Of a DNA stretch of 64,000 nt, positions 38,327 to 51,000 are shown piece by piece. The notes beneath the pieces are model-generated. The model did no database searches, was not told the DNA's origin, and saw nothing but the letters and a program-made list of their open reading frames with translations. The position numbers and the translations under genes were made by a program. Each line of letters starts with the position of its first letter. The first letter of the stretch is position 1. Origin of the DNA: Uloborus plumipes (taxonomy: Eukaryota; Arthropoda; Arachnida; Araneae; Uloboridae); contig JAXGGA010001708.1 in assembly GCA_038373865.1 (NCBI GenBank), forward strand, positions 1 through 64,000, written 5' to 3'.

Positions 38327-38328
<2 letters not shown>
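35989..38328. other. 2.3 kb without a gene
   Basis: Unique-looking. GC-richer short blocks at about 36725-36935 and 37590-37790 could be conserved noncoding DNA; neither contains a coding-like frame. Confidence 0.5.

Positions 38329-38359
<31 letters not shown>
38329..38359. repeat. TTA microsatellite
   Basis: Trinucleotide TTA array of about 10 units. Confidence 0.9.
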
Positions 38360-38626
38360 GACACTGGTCTACAAAAAACATTTGTTAATTGGAGAGAAAT
38401 ACCTGATATTTTGGTAAAATGATGAGCTGGATTCAAATATGCTAACAGTTTTTCCTCTATCCCCCACAAATGTTGTGTAACATTCCACTGAAGTTTGAAA
38501 GAAATGCGCACATTCATTCATGGTTGATACCGAGCATTAATTACCTAGAATTTATTCATTTGGACAATAAAATGCGTTTTTTTTTTACTATCAACAATGC
38601 GTTAATTTCTGGTTTTAAGTCAGTCC

Positions 38627-38701
38627 CGTCATTTAGGGGGGCAGGGGGGTCAATTCCCCCCAGGCTTTGATAAACCAATGTTATTGCATATAAGTGGGCC
38701 T

Positions 38702-38741
<40 letters not shown>
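38627..38741. repeat. G/C-run block and 39-bp poly-T
   Basis: A GGGGGGCAGGGGGG tract followed by CCCCCC (about 38635-38662), then T39 at 38703-38741. The poly-T could be the reverse-strand tail of a retroposed copy, but no matching target duplications were seen. Confidence 0.9.
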
Positions 38742-38742
<1 letters not shown>

Positions 38743-40974
38743 TCAGATGAATTTGCATTGTGTTTGCACTACGAATGTACCGATCAGAGAATTGGCCAAG
38801 TATCTATTATCAATTAATTGGCCGATTAATCAAATTGGTCAATTAATGATCATTTTTACCACTATAAACTTCAACATCAACATTTTTTACAATTTTTATT
38901 TTAGAAATTAGTTATTATTTTACTTTTGAGAGGGTATTGATTTTTTCCCTTTCTCCTAACGTATTCAAAATAATTTCAGAATTTCACCCAATTTCTTTCA
39001 GTTAATTTTCATATTATTATTAATAAAATTAACTAAAAACAAAAATTTAAATAAAAGAACAGGGAGAGACTGTGGTAAACACGCTAACTTAGGATTATTT
39101 TTAATTTAAGTTTTCTGGTGAAATCTATAAAGTCAACAAAATTTGATTTCATGTTCTATATTATGTTGACATGACATGAAAAATGTTTTAAACAAAAAAT
39201 GAAAGAATGACTCATTTTTTCAATGCAGAAAAAAATTCTGGACAGATGAGTTAACTCATATACCAGCAATCGAAAGGGTAGTCTGGAAATTTTTATCTTA
39301 AGGCACGTATAAGATGTGTTAAATATAGAGTTCGGTGCCAACAAATTTGAAAACTTTTTGAAATTTTTTAATGGTGTTAAAAATTCGAAGGGAAAGGTGT
39401 ATTGTAAATAAATTATGTTTGCAATAACTAAAATAAAAATAAATACTGCAGTAAAAACACTTTACTTAAACTATTGTTCAATAATGATAATTTCAGTTTA
39501 CAAATGCAGGTTCAAAGTAAATAGGAAAATTAAAATGAATTAGCAGTAATATTTTTTTTAAATCCTGTACTATTATACCACAATAAATTTGCAATTACAT
39601 AACTGCAAGTATTTCGTTCAAAATGAAGCTTGTGATCTACGGATCAAATGATCTGCAAAAGCAGTAAAAGAACGAAATATAAAATTTCTCCCAGAAAATA
39701 TAAATCCCATTTCATCTGCTTCTGAGAAAGTGAGTAATTTTTTAAAATTTCTGAAAGCACATTTGGCATGACATTTTTGTCTTACATAAATAGAATATAT
39801 TCCCCCTAAGCACTAAACTGCACTCACTGAAACTTTATAATGTCTTTTCTTTTACCGTTGCTGTGTCTTATTTCAAAGGGAAATAAAATAGAAAAATATG
39901 TGAATTTCTGCTTTCTCTTGCGCTTCGATTTCAAAATTGGGATGGAGGAATCTTTTTCATATGGTAGAAGAACTGCTTTTATAAAAATTTTTAAAGGAAC
40001 ATTCTGGAGACTAAGAAAGCTTAGATATTTTATATAAATCCATTTCTAATGTCTATAAAGGTATCTACGTCGAGAAATTTCTTACAGTAATTCATCTCCT
40101 TAACAATGCACATACCGATACATAAATGGGTCATTCTCACGAAAAAAGTCATTTTTGGCCTCATTATAATTAATGCAAATGTCATGATTTAAATTCATGC
40201 TAATGGGTTTTGATACTAAGCGAATGGAAAGTAATTGAGAGGATTTTAATACCTAATTCTATAGTCATGCAATTGATATACTAGTTTTCGTAATATATAT
40301 TTATTTCTTTTAAGATGGTAAATTTTCTCGTAAAAATTTCTCGTAGTGCATCACTGTTTTCTTAAGAATATTAATATTATTACGAACTTTGTTTAAATAT
40401 TCAATTTTAAAATTATTTTTGTATGCATTTATGTATTTTTCAATCTGCAGAAAATGTCTTTTTTTCATGTACCAATTATTAACAAAAGCAGGATTTTTTC
40501 TCAATTAGAAAATAAGATTTATTTCCTCGAAATAAATCAGATCGTTTTTTCAGCCTATATAAAATCAGTTCAGATTTTTCAAAAAACATCTGCAGAAATA
40601 CGCAGCTTGAAAAAAAATAACTACATATAACTTGAGGCGGTAAAAATATTTACTACAGTAATGGAAAAAAATCTGCTCATTAAAAAAGGAAAAATACAGT
40701 TCTAAAGAACTCCAAAAGGGTATTTAAAGAGCTGTGTTAATGCACTTTGATTCCACTCTTCAAAAGCACAAAAAACGAAACAATTTTGGCACAAAAATTT
40801 GAGCCGAAAAACGCTTCTTAGTCCGTTTACATTTTTCCCAAAAAATTCATTAACGCGAAAGTGAACTTACTCTAATTTCACCACAGAATATTGGATGGAA
40901 AAACCTCTTGTGAGGAAAATGAACGCAAACTTAAAAACAAAACATTTTTTTAATCATTCCAGTGAGTTGATTCC
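38742..40974. other. No gene recognised
   Basis: AT-rich; only chance frames. Confidence 0.55.
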
Positions 40975-41133
40975 TTTTTTTTTTTTCCAACTTCAGCTTC
41001 ACCATCATACGAGCAGTAAATTAATAATGCTCTGGCAACGCAAAAGCACGTATTTTGGAATAACAAACACGGAATTAAAGGAAGGAACATCACATCAGCT
41101 GCGTAAGAAAGGCGAAATAGAAAAAACTTGGTT

Positions 41134-41334
41134 TTAATCATCAAGCACTAAATTTTTCTTTTCGGTCTTTTGTTTTATTTTTTTCGCTTCAGCAGCGGTC
41201 GATATTCTATTTAACATAGTTGTGAACTTGGGAGAACTTTCACCAGATTTGACGGAAAATAATGAACTGCCTGTTTGCACGCATGCCAGAAGAAGCGACG
41301 TATCTAACATGCCATAGTTTGAAACATCTGCCAT
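41134..41334 (-). CDS. Small unrecognised ORF, possible retroposed gene
   Basis: A 66-codon minus-strand frame starts at ATG in a good context (AAACATGG). It encodes MADVSNYGMLDTSLLLACVQ, then TGSSLFSVKSGESSPKF, and ends KKNLVLDD. Its composition is balanced, unlike the surrounding chance frames. About 150 bp after the stop there is an uninterrupted A12 on the minus strand (plus-strand T12 at 40975-40986). It could therefore be an intronless retroposed mRNA with a 5' leader, ORF, 3' UTR and tail. Against this, no AATAAA lies just before the tail and I found no flanking duplication. I do not recognise the protein family. Confidence 0.3.
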   Translation of the reverse strand: MADVSNYGMLDTSLLLACVQTGSSLFSVKSGESSPKFTTMLNRISTAAEAKKIKQKTEKKNLVLDD

Positions 41335-41465
41335 GTTTGGTCACGAGTCGAAACGGACAGCGTTGCCTTAGTTTTTCAGGTATTCATATCCGTATTGGAT
41401 TTAAAACAGTCCCATTGGTTAGTTTAAACTTTATCAAAGAAATGAAACATGGCCTTTTGGAGTAA

Positions 41466-43145
41466 AACAATACTTTTATCGCCAGTTTTATTAGCGGGCT
41501 TTTGGTCAAAATCATTTCCAGGTAATTATTGCCCTGTTTTTTAAAAAGCCTAAAGGCTAAGCTAACTATAGCTTATAAGAATGTCCTCTCCGAGAAAAAG
41601 CCTAACAAACTAGATTTCTTCGGAATTACTTAAGATGTACTGATTATGGTTTCTATTTAGTAAGATTGGCTTTTATCCTCTGAAGTACAATAAGATATCT
41701 GTACTTTCATGCAGCTTAAGCAATGCATCACAAATTTCACTGATATCATAAAATTCCTTTTATTAAAGCGTGAAAATCCATTCTTACTATGAGTAAATTA
41801 AAATACACATATTTTGTTTCTGAAATTGAACTTTAATTTTGATCTCTATTTATTTGAAGCAACAGCAGCAAAGCAGTTGCATCTAATTAGAATTGCATCT
41901 GAGAAATTCATGTCATTACTCCATGAATACAGCTCATTATTAACATCGCTTTCTTAAAAACTGAAAATCATCCCCAAGGTTACGGTGGATTAATTAATTC
42001 TTCCATTTCAAAAACATAAATACATAATTAAAAATATACCGTATTTGTTTCAGGAAATAAACTTTAATATCAGTCCCTTTCGGAAAGAATATTTTAAAGC
42101 ATTACATACTATTGATTTACTCTTAAAAATACATATTTTACGTTAGTTACTCTCTACAAACAAGTTTGTAAGATTAAAGTTTAGTTGGGATAAGGAAAAA
42201 CATACTTTCACAGATTCAATTTTAAAACCTTCCCTTTCTTGTGGATGAATTTAAGAATACAATTTTGTGCAATATGTACAAGATTCTTAAAGAGTAACTC
42301 TGCAGAAAAGTCACTTGTGATTGTTAGCAAATGAAATCGTGTTTCCCTTTGCCCCACCCTTTTTCCTTCACCCCAAAGACAAGGAAGTAAATTTAAGCAC
42401 TCATTTATTTCCCCATAAATTTAATTCAGGCAGATAGTCACACTATGCACAACCAGTTTACAAGCGTAAGCAGTTCTGCACCAAACGTACTCAATATGTC
42501 GGAGGGTATATCCGACACACTGTATCCTTTTAATATAATCTGAAATAAATACTGCTGGGGATATTTCCATTAAAGGGACATATTATAATATATTAAGATA
42601 CCCAACAGTCAAATTCATGCTTCTTATTTTGTATTCATCAAGGAATTTTTAAACCAGTCCTTTCTAAGGCAAAAGTTTACTCAATATTTTTGTAATCAAA
42701 CTTCGTATTAAATTACGATTTTCAAAAAATAGGAACCAATGTTGATGTCTTTTTTATTGATAGTTGTGGGTATGTTTTGTATACAAATATGTATGGCTAA
42801 CCAAAATAATTCTTTTGACGATATTCAAATTTATTTTGAAGACGTAAGTCAAGTCGTCTGTACATAATTTGCGTTTGTACTAATCTCTAGTCACTTAAAA
42901 CTGTTAGACATAGAAAAATGTCATATTGTACATAATATCAGTTCAGCTCAAATTCTTTTAATTTTTAATATAAGCTACTTGATATGTTTATCTGAAAAAA
43001 ATCCAACATCCTTTTAAGCAGATTTTTTAAAACTATTCTGCTAATACAACTACCTACTGTTAAAAAATTGAAGAAACTAACCAGCTCCAGAAATGCGCTT
43101 TAAAAAACGCTGAATAAATATATTTTCCTTGAGCATCTAGAATAA
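41466..43145. other. No gene recognised
   Basis: AT-rich spacer without repeats or protein-like frames. Confidence 0.55.
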
Positions 43146-43765
43146 TTGTTTAAAATTAAACACATTTTCCAGTGGACATATATGGCGATGTCATCGCGGA
43201 GACTTTTTTTCCACCAGCCTTACCCACCAACGCAATCCAGACTTGTTAAGTCTTGTGTTCAATTCTGTGTTCCACTATCAAGCTCAGCACGCAACGACAG
43301 TCCCGCTACTGTATTACTTTTGGTTCACAGAATGTACTTAAATTGAGACCTTTACTTTTTGAGAAGCCGGGAGACAGGCGTCCGTTAAACTTCTCGTTTA
43401 TTTCACTCTTATTTCCGTCTAAATTGGTACAGCGTGAAATTCGCTCGCTGTTTGATTCTACCTTTTCCCTCCGAAGAGAAATACACAGGAGACTCTCAAC
43501 TTATCTCTTTCTTTCTTGCTCCTCAGCACACAAACGAGAGTATGAGATCATTTGGGCGTGTTGTAGTTTCAACTGTGCTTTAATCAACTTCTTAACAAAC
43601 ACGAAAGAAGATCCTCGACACATAAAAGGATCTTTATTTTCTTATTTCCAACTTTGTATTGCTTCTGTAAAAATCCATCATTCCAATTCTCTGCTGAGAT
43701 TTCGTTTAATAAAGGAAACGCTTTATTGTTTCCAGATAAAAATCGTGTCATGCGATTTTTAATAT
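43146..43765 (+). other. GC-richer block with a long open frame of unknown meaning
   Basis: The longest open frame of the window (43253-43762, 169 codons) starts here. Its translation shows no domain, no repeated motif and an S/L/F-rich mixture. The DNA at 43185-43570 is GC-richer than its surroundings. I read this as either a conserved noncoding block or an old exon, and do not claim a gene. Confidence 0.25.
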
Positions 43766-44394
43766 GAAAATAGTACATTTCGTGCACATAATTTGTTAAA
43801 AAATATTTGTGGAACGTAAGGTACGTATACACGCATGCTTGTTTTAATTACTTCCTATGTTTTATAAATGATTAAGGTTTGTCTTAAAAATGTTTCATGT
43901 ACGAACATAAGTATATGATTATTAAGTTTTTTTTTTTCAAAGCAAAAGTTAAATTTGCACTTGTTGAAATATTAATAAATTTTGTCAAAGACGATATTAG
44001 CTACAGGATTTTGGGCTACATATAGGTTTTAAAAACTTTGCCATGTAAAAAATAATTAGACAACGTATAAAATGACTAGATTTGCAAAAAGTACAGTTCA
44101 TTAGCTGTTAAATTATTTTGTTTACTACGTTTTCTATTTCATTTGAGCAATTAAATATATGTAACTGTCTATGTATGTTAACTTTCCACTAGATTTAGAA
44201 GCAACAACTTGAAATATAATTCATTTTTTAACATTATGCCAAATCACGTGTTCATTTATTACTCACCGTAAAGTCGAGAAAAGTTTGTAGTGATACTAAA
44301 GCAAGGATACTTCAAAATATGAATGTTAAATTTCTTATCAAGCATATTTATTTTACATTAATGGGTCCTACAAGTTCGTTTTTTTTCAGTCAGG
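43766..44394. other. AT-rich spacer
   Basis: Nothing recognisable up to the hAT target duplication. Confidence 0.55.
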
Positions 44395-44412
44395 GTTTGT
44401 ACTAGGGGTGCG

Positions 44413-44535
44413 ACATCGAAGGCAAAACATCGATGTTTCAAAACATCGATGTATCGAAATTAAGACATCGATGGTATTGATACATCGACCAAAAAACATC
44501 GATGTTTTCAAACATCGATGTTTTAAAACATCGAT
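44413..44535. repeat. Left subterminal ATCGAT array of the hAT element
   Basis: About eight ACATCGA motifs in roughly 120 bp, several forming the palindrome AACATCGATGTT. In hAT elements such subterminal repeats are transposase-binding sites; that function is inferred here. Confidence 0.85.
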
Positions 44536-46024
44536 CTTTTTTTTATAAAAATTACTTACACAGTTAATGTACAGTAATGCAATAGCTTCCCAATACATTG
44601 CGCCTCTTTACATCACTCAATAGGATTTATCTTTTGTCTCCTGAAAACATCAACCGTATGATATCGATGTCAGTTATAGAAAACTTTTTTAGTGAGATAG
44701 ATACTGTAACTGTTGATTAACTGTTATAACTTTTATTTATGTCATTTTTTTTTCGAAATGTAAAACACCGTTATCGAAAAAAATTTCTAAAGCAAACGAA
44801 AAACAACGATGTTTAAAAATCGTTGACCGTAAATCATCGGTAGTAATTAAAAAAAAACTATTTCAATACAATAGATATTGCAACTGTTAAAGGTGAATCT
44901 TTTTTATTGCATATTTTTATTGCTTATTGCTGAAGCGTTAAGGGGTTACAGTACCTCAAAAATGACCAAAAGACCAAAAAATTTTTATTGCTTATTTTAA
45001 AAGTAAAAGTTATTTAAAACACTCGGAAAAAATAGCCATGTTCTAGCTAAATTATTTAAAAAGTTATGAGTGACTTTAGGGCATGCATGCTATGTGTTCT
45101 AATGGAAAAGCAAAACTTTAAAGTGATTTTTCTCGGTGATCAGTTTTTATTGTTTCTATGTTACTGGAAATGCTAAGGAATTTTTTCTATTAAAGATAAC
45201 TTTAAAGCAATATTTTTTGCACTCAGGATAATATATTTAACAAAACTGTGCATTGAATGAGCGTTTTATAAATTAAAAAAAATTTTAGAGTTTATTAAAC
45301 CTCGAAGAACAAATTTTTCTAAGAATTTTTTACATAAAAGGTCGCAAAATATTGTCAAATCAAAATATAAGAAAATGAATGCACAGCTTTTTTGAGGTAA
45401 TCCTTATGATCATTTCGCAAAAACAAATTTTAAAATTAGTGCAGAAACAAAAAAGCCTTAAGGTTTTTAAAAAATTGAAATTTTCTTAAATATTCAAATT
45501 TTCAAAAAAAGTTTTCAAAATTTTTAATGTTTGAAAATAAATTATCGATTGTTAAAGTGTAGAAACAAAGATTTCAAAGAATGAACCTTTTCACTTAAAT
45601 TAAAGAAATTTGTTAGAAAGGTACTGTAAGACCTTAAACAGACATCGAAAGAAAAAAAAAACATCGAACGTGAAACAGTGATCATTAAAAGACATCGACC
45701 TTAAAATATCGATGGTAACTATCAAAACCGTCTTCTAACGAACGATATAACTTTTGGCCGCATATCTTAATGATTTTTTTTTTTTTTTTTTGCTGAAATA
45801 TAAAGCATTTACATAAAGAATAATAATGAACTAAATAAAATTAAAAAAATATGGCGAAAGCAAATTAGGCATGCTTTAGAAACAGCGAGAGCAAAACATC
45901 GATAATAATCATAGAAAATGTTTTTTATTGAGATTAATACTGAAACTTCAGATTAAGGATGAGAACTTCTTAATGCGTCAGCATATCGCATATTTTTATT
46001 AAGCTTTTTTTTTGTTGATTATAA

Positions 46025-46158
46025 AACATCGACATCGAAAAAAACATCGAACCCAAACATCGATATTGGGAAAACATCGACTCTCAAACATCGATGGTAA
46101 AAACATCGATGTTTTAGCAAAAACATCGATGTTTCCAAAACATCGACATCGATGTCGC
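46025..46158. repeat. Right subterminal ATCGAT array of the hAT element
   Basis: About eight ACATCGA motifs, mirrored relative to the left array, ending in GACATCGATGTCG close to the terminus. Confidence 0.85.
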
Positions 46159-46173
46159 AGCCCTAGTTTGTAC

Positions 46174-46482
46174 TATATTGTTTGTTCCATAAGCCCCTAC
46201 TTGCTGCGAGTTTTTGTCTCTTTAAAATTCATGCAGTGCTTATTTATGGTTTTGGCCAGCTGTATGTATGAAGTCAACTGATTTATTAAATGCTAAAAAT
46301 GTTTTTCCGGCATCTTAAGATTCATTAGAAGATCCATTTATAGCACAGGGACGTACAAAAGTTAAATGTTTTAATTATTTGGTTGGATAAAATATGCAAA
46401 TTCTTACTAAATTATCAGTGATGTTTTTAATCATCCAAGGCTAAAATAGTATATCTTAGGTGATAAACGTATGGATAATATA
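46174..46482. other. Spacer between hAT and MITE
   Basis: About 310 bp of AT-rich DNA; nothing recognisable. Confidence 0.6.
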
Positions 46483-47133
46483 CAGGGTGTCAACTCCAAT
46501 CGTGGACCAATAGCTAATTTCTAAACCGTTAGAGATAAGCATATAATTTATTTAGGAAAAAATCTCAAAATTATGAAAGGAATTTTGGGTCTATTCAATG
46601 TTTTTCAAAAAATCAAATTTTGAAAGAGTTACGAAATTTAAAGTTTTATACAGCCCCCCAGTCCTATCAATCATGTTTAGTAAAACATTCTTGACACTGT
46701 AACGTTTAAAACTAAAAAAAAATCACTCTTCTACCATAAAAATTGACCGAGTTATGACGTTTTGAAAAATCAAGATTTTGCATTGTTTCATGATGTCATC
46801 GAGAGATCGCTTAAGGGACCGTATGCGAAATCCTTCAAAATCTTGATTTTTCAAAACGTCATAACTCGGTCAATTTTTGTGGTAGAAGAGTGATTTTTTT
46901 TTAGTTTTAAACGTTACAGTGTCAAGAATGTTTTACTAAATATGATTGATAGGACTGGGGGGCTGTATAAAAATTTAAATTTCGTAACTCTTTCAAAATT
47001 TGATTTTTTGAAAAACATTGAATAGACCCAAAATTCCTTTGATAATTTGGAGATTTTTTCCTAAATAAACTATATGCTTATCTCTAACGGTTTAGAAATT
47101 AGCTATTGGTCCACGATTGGAGTGGACACCCTG
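46483..47133. mobile_element. Palindromic MITE, copy 2 (651 bp)
   Basis: Same family as 26158-26807: ends CAGGGTGTCAACTCCAATCG and CAGGGTGTCCACTCCAATCG (inverted), TA on both sides, arms of about 300 bp. The central spacer reads GATCGCTTAAGGGACCGTA, the reverse complement of the spacer of copy 1, so the two copies are inserted in opposite orientation. The central TGACGTCA of copy 1 is TGATGTCA here. Confidence 0.92.
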
Positions 47134-47321
47134 TATTTAAAGGAGAGAGTGAGAAAGAATGTATTGCTTTTCTGCCTTTAAAGCTCACAAATTAATGCAT
47201 TTATAAAGAAGTTTTATTTTTATTTTTTCGAACTTCTATATACGTTTCAGCTTACAAAGCAGTAAGTGACTGCATTTATATTTGGTGGCTTTACTCTGTT
47301 AATTTCTTGTCCCATCACCTC

Positions 47322-47323
<2 letters not shown>

Positions 47324-47400
<77 letters not shown>

Positions 47401-47402
47401 TA
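47324..47402. repeat. TTA microsatellite (about 79 bp)
   Basis: Pure TTA trinucleotide array of about 26 units. Confidence 0.97.
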
Positions 47403-47574
47403 AGGACCCAAGCAAGTTTTTTGCATTCTAAGTATGAACTTATTTCAAATGAATACGTTATTCCCATCAATACCTTTTTTTAACAGGAAACTTTTTTTTT
47501 CAGGATAAAACTTATTAGAAAAATAGGTTTCCAGATAAGAAATTTAATTTTTACTCCTGCTATTACTGTCGCCC

Positions 47575-48075
47575 TCATTGATTCACATTTGTCTGAGTAC
47601 CCGCAACTTTCCTTTCGGTGTATCCGCCCAAATCTTTTCCAACGATTTAAATTCGTCACCAGAGCAATGCAGGAAACTACACAGTGTCCCCGTATAATTA
47701 AGCTTAATGATAACGCAGAGCGGAGAGTTTTGACGTTCCTTCACTAAAGGGCTCAAATGAAACATTAGAGGACCGCAAGAGTGACACGGCTTAATTTAGA
47801 GACGGTGACTAATGCGGACCGTTGTAGGTCACAGAGAATTGGTTCATGCGGAGTTTTGTAATTGATGGTCAGGGTCTGGGCGCTCGGTGTTAAACTGCTG
47901 AGCGCTGCTTTTCGAATGAGGGGGCTGTCTATTAACGCGACATTCATTTGTAATTTTCAGCAATGAGTTTACAAAATGAAATTTAATGTCGGATTCGGTT
48001 GGAAAAGAGTGGACGTTGTCGTCGATTCGATTGCCGCTGCAGCAATTTTCATAAATTTGTTCGACGTTTGTATTT
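47575..48075. promoter_or_regulatory. GC-richer candidate conserved noncoding block
   Basis: About 500 bp with clearly higher GC than the surroundings. It contains TATAATTAAGCTTAATGATA (47692-47711), similar to GATTAGCTTAATGATAGGCA at about 62501. It also has TAATTGATGG (about 47861) and an octamer ATTTGCAT (about 48072). Two minus-strand frames (47765-47947 and 47583-47765, joined as TAATG) are open but unrecognised. I favour regulatory DNA over coding. Confidence 0.3.
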
Positions 48076-51000
48076 GCATATAGTCATTGGTTTGTTCTCG
48101 CTGTAATAGGTAATTTCAAAGATAAACCTTTCATTGATAACATGATTATGAGCACAGATGAGAATTTTGAAAGTTATTGTAATTTGTAGAAATAAAGATG
48201 ACAAAGCCTGTACTCTTATTGAATGGTACACTATGTGTTAAAAATGATAAGTTTTTTCCTATTATTAGTCAAAAAAGTAATTATGTGCCCCAGTATACGT
48301 TAATGAGCCTTATTTCATTCTTTTTTTAAAGCATCATTAATAATTGTTACAATTACTCAATTAATATCGCAACAAATGAGTTTTATAAATCTAATAGAAT
48401 AGGGGAAAAAAGTAAAATAATATTTTTTTTACGTTTTGTGAAAAATGTTTTAAAGCCGTGTTTAATGCAGGCCTCATTTTGTGTAAGAAGTTACGTTCTT
48501 TTAATTTCAAAATTACTTCAAATTAATTTTAATTTCAGTCGGCATGACTGTGTCTATACTTAAATATTTCAAAATATAGGACATTCTAAAGCGAAAAATC
48601 CTCCAAAAGCCATAAATGATCCACGAGGAATTAAAATATTATATGGTTTTAAGCTGAATAAGAATCACGTCATTTTAATGTAACTACGAATCAATTTATA
48701 TACTAATTATTAATAAAAATATAACCAATTCCTTCTGAAGGAGCATTATTCAGAATATACAGGATAAGTATTTCCAGCATTCACAACTAAATCATTAAAA
48801 CTGCTAAAACGTCTAACAGGTAAGGAGTTTCTAATAGAAATACTGTAGTCACAATAGTTAAAAAACTTGCAATTATAAATGGTATAAAATGCTTTGAAAA
48901 AACATTATGTATCTTATACACCTAGTCAGGTAAAACGTATAATATAGAATAGAAATAATAGGCACAAAGTACGAAAGCAAAGACTCCAGCTTAAATGTCT
49001 ATTGGCAAATTGCAATTTTCCTGCTTTTAAAGCTTTTACTTATCTATTGTAATTGTAACAGATGAGGCAACACAGTTTTTGTCCATATTCTGTTGTTTTT
49101 GTTCAAATATTTAATATTTATTTAACAGCCCCAACTTTTTTATTTATCTCGTAAGAATGCACTTCTTTGGAAGCTTCACATGACTGCACTTCATCAATCT
49201 TTATTTTTCTGTATTTCTTGAAAACATTTTTTAAGCAAGGTTGTTTTAAAAATTGTTTGAGTTTCCTCAATAATGGGAAAAAAACATAATATACGCAGCC
49301 ACAAAATAATCTGATACAAAACGTGTATCATCACTTTCGAATAGGCTGAAATTAAATTACAGAGCGTAAAAATCAATAAAGGATAGAAACAAAACATTTA
49401 CTGGAGTTTCGTAATCCTGTAAATAAAAGAAACACGGAATACTCATGAATATTTGATTCAAAATCCATTTACTTTATCTGAGTTATCCGAGATCTGAAAT
49501 ACGCTCTTTGAGATAAATGTAGCCTTAATGTTTAAATAATAAAGACGAGGCATTTGGCGCAAAAAAGAGGAAAAAACAGTAGTTAATCCTCCGCAAAAAA
49601 TAACCATAAATCTTAAATCCGTGGTTTGGCACTAAATACTTTAAAAACCATGATCCTAATACTTATCTAGAAAATAAATTGTTTCTGAAAATAAACTTTT
49701 TTAAAAGGTAATAAGATAAAGTATTACAGAAAAGACAAAACATGTATGTTTATTATTATTGCTCAGAAATACTGTAATGAATTGCTCAATAGTTTTATCA
49801 TAAGCATGTCATATATACATTTTACTTAAAATAAGTACTGCATCTATACATATTAAAAATAAAGTCCTAAAAAAGTAGTAAGAAAAAAATAGTAAGATAA
49901 AACGGTAATAACACAAAATATTATATCAAACGCAAAATGTGTGAGAAAATAGAGTCGTGTTTACTTTACAAATGACTGTTACTCCTTTCTTAATTATAGC
50001 AGAAAAAACTCAAAAACCATTGTAAAGATAGGGAATACAACTTTCTATTAATATAATTACGTAATTAGTTTTTTTGGGGAGAGTTGTTCCTGAAATATAT
50101 GTTTTGCTAAATCGACAGGTTCTTTGAATATAAGCTAGAATGTCTAAGCACATTTTATTTGGCGTGCTGTGAGATATTCAAGGTTAAAAGTCATGGTGAA
50201 TGACCTTGAATATTAAATATGTCTTTAGGCAATCAGTAATATATCAATAGAAAGCTATATTTTTGACTTTTATTTAACTATAATTGGAAAATAAGTTACA
50301 ATCATTTGCAAGTAACGACTTTTCAATTGTTTCGCATATTTTGCACTTCATTACAGCTTCGCTTTTTAAACAATTTACACTATAGAAACCTAAAAACAAG
50401 CAAAACTACTTATTTTATTATGTGAATGCCGTATCCCAGATTTTGTTAAAAGTAGAAAAGATGAGGTCAAGAAGGTTTGACTTGGAATTGCTCTTAGGTT
50501 TTTTTTATTATTATTTTTTTTTATAAAATAATTTTTAATGTCTATTTTGTATTGTTAACACTTATATTGAGGAAAAAAAAAGATCTGAGACAATCCATTG
50601 GTATCAAATTGGTCAAAAAATAAATAAATAAATAAATACTGTAAGTTCTCCACGTTATGAAAAATACTGGTTTCTTGTACAGTTTTATATACTGTTTACG
50701 CAAACGTTAATAATTGTTGCTTAAATTAAAAACTCCCAGCCCTTCCTTTTTCGTATCCCATATATGCTTTTTTTTAAGTTTTAAAGTCTTTAAGTTCAAC
50801 TGCATACGTGTTGCTGTTGCTTATTTTAGCACATATTCTTTAAAAAAATATAATGAAGCTCTTAAATATGTCTTGCAAAAAAAAAAGGTCGCAAAGGCAT
50901 TAAAGGTTTTGACGAAAAAGAAACTACCAATTTTCTTCAAATTACTATCTTGTATATGTATTTAGTAAGTAGTATAGCAGAATTCTAAGTGTCCATAGAC

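Larger units (their letters stand above)
44403..46165. mobile_element. Non-autonomous hAT element (1763 bp)
   Basis: A perfect 8-bp duplication GTTTGTAC (44395-44402 and 46166-46173) flanks the element, the signature of the hAT superfamily. The ends are TAGGGGTGCGACATCGA and, inverted, TAGGGCTGCGACATCGA (16 of 17 identical). Both subterminal regions are packed with AACATCGATGTTTT-type motifs: about eight in 44413-44535 and about eight in 46025-46158. Scattered degenerate copies lie inside (44650-44840, 45640-45715, 45895). No transposase, BED finger or dimerisation domain frame is present. Confidence 0.93.

Noticed and set aside
46012..46281. An 89-codon plus-strand gene in the hAT right end
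   Set aside because: Its repeated I-D and K-H-R residues are translations of the ATCGAT array.
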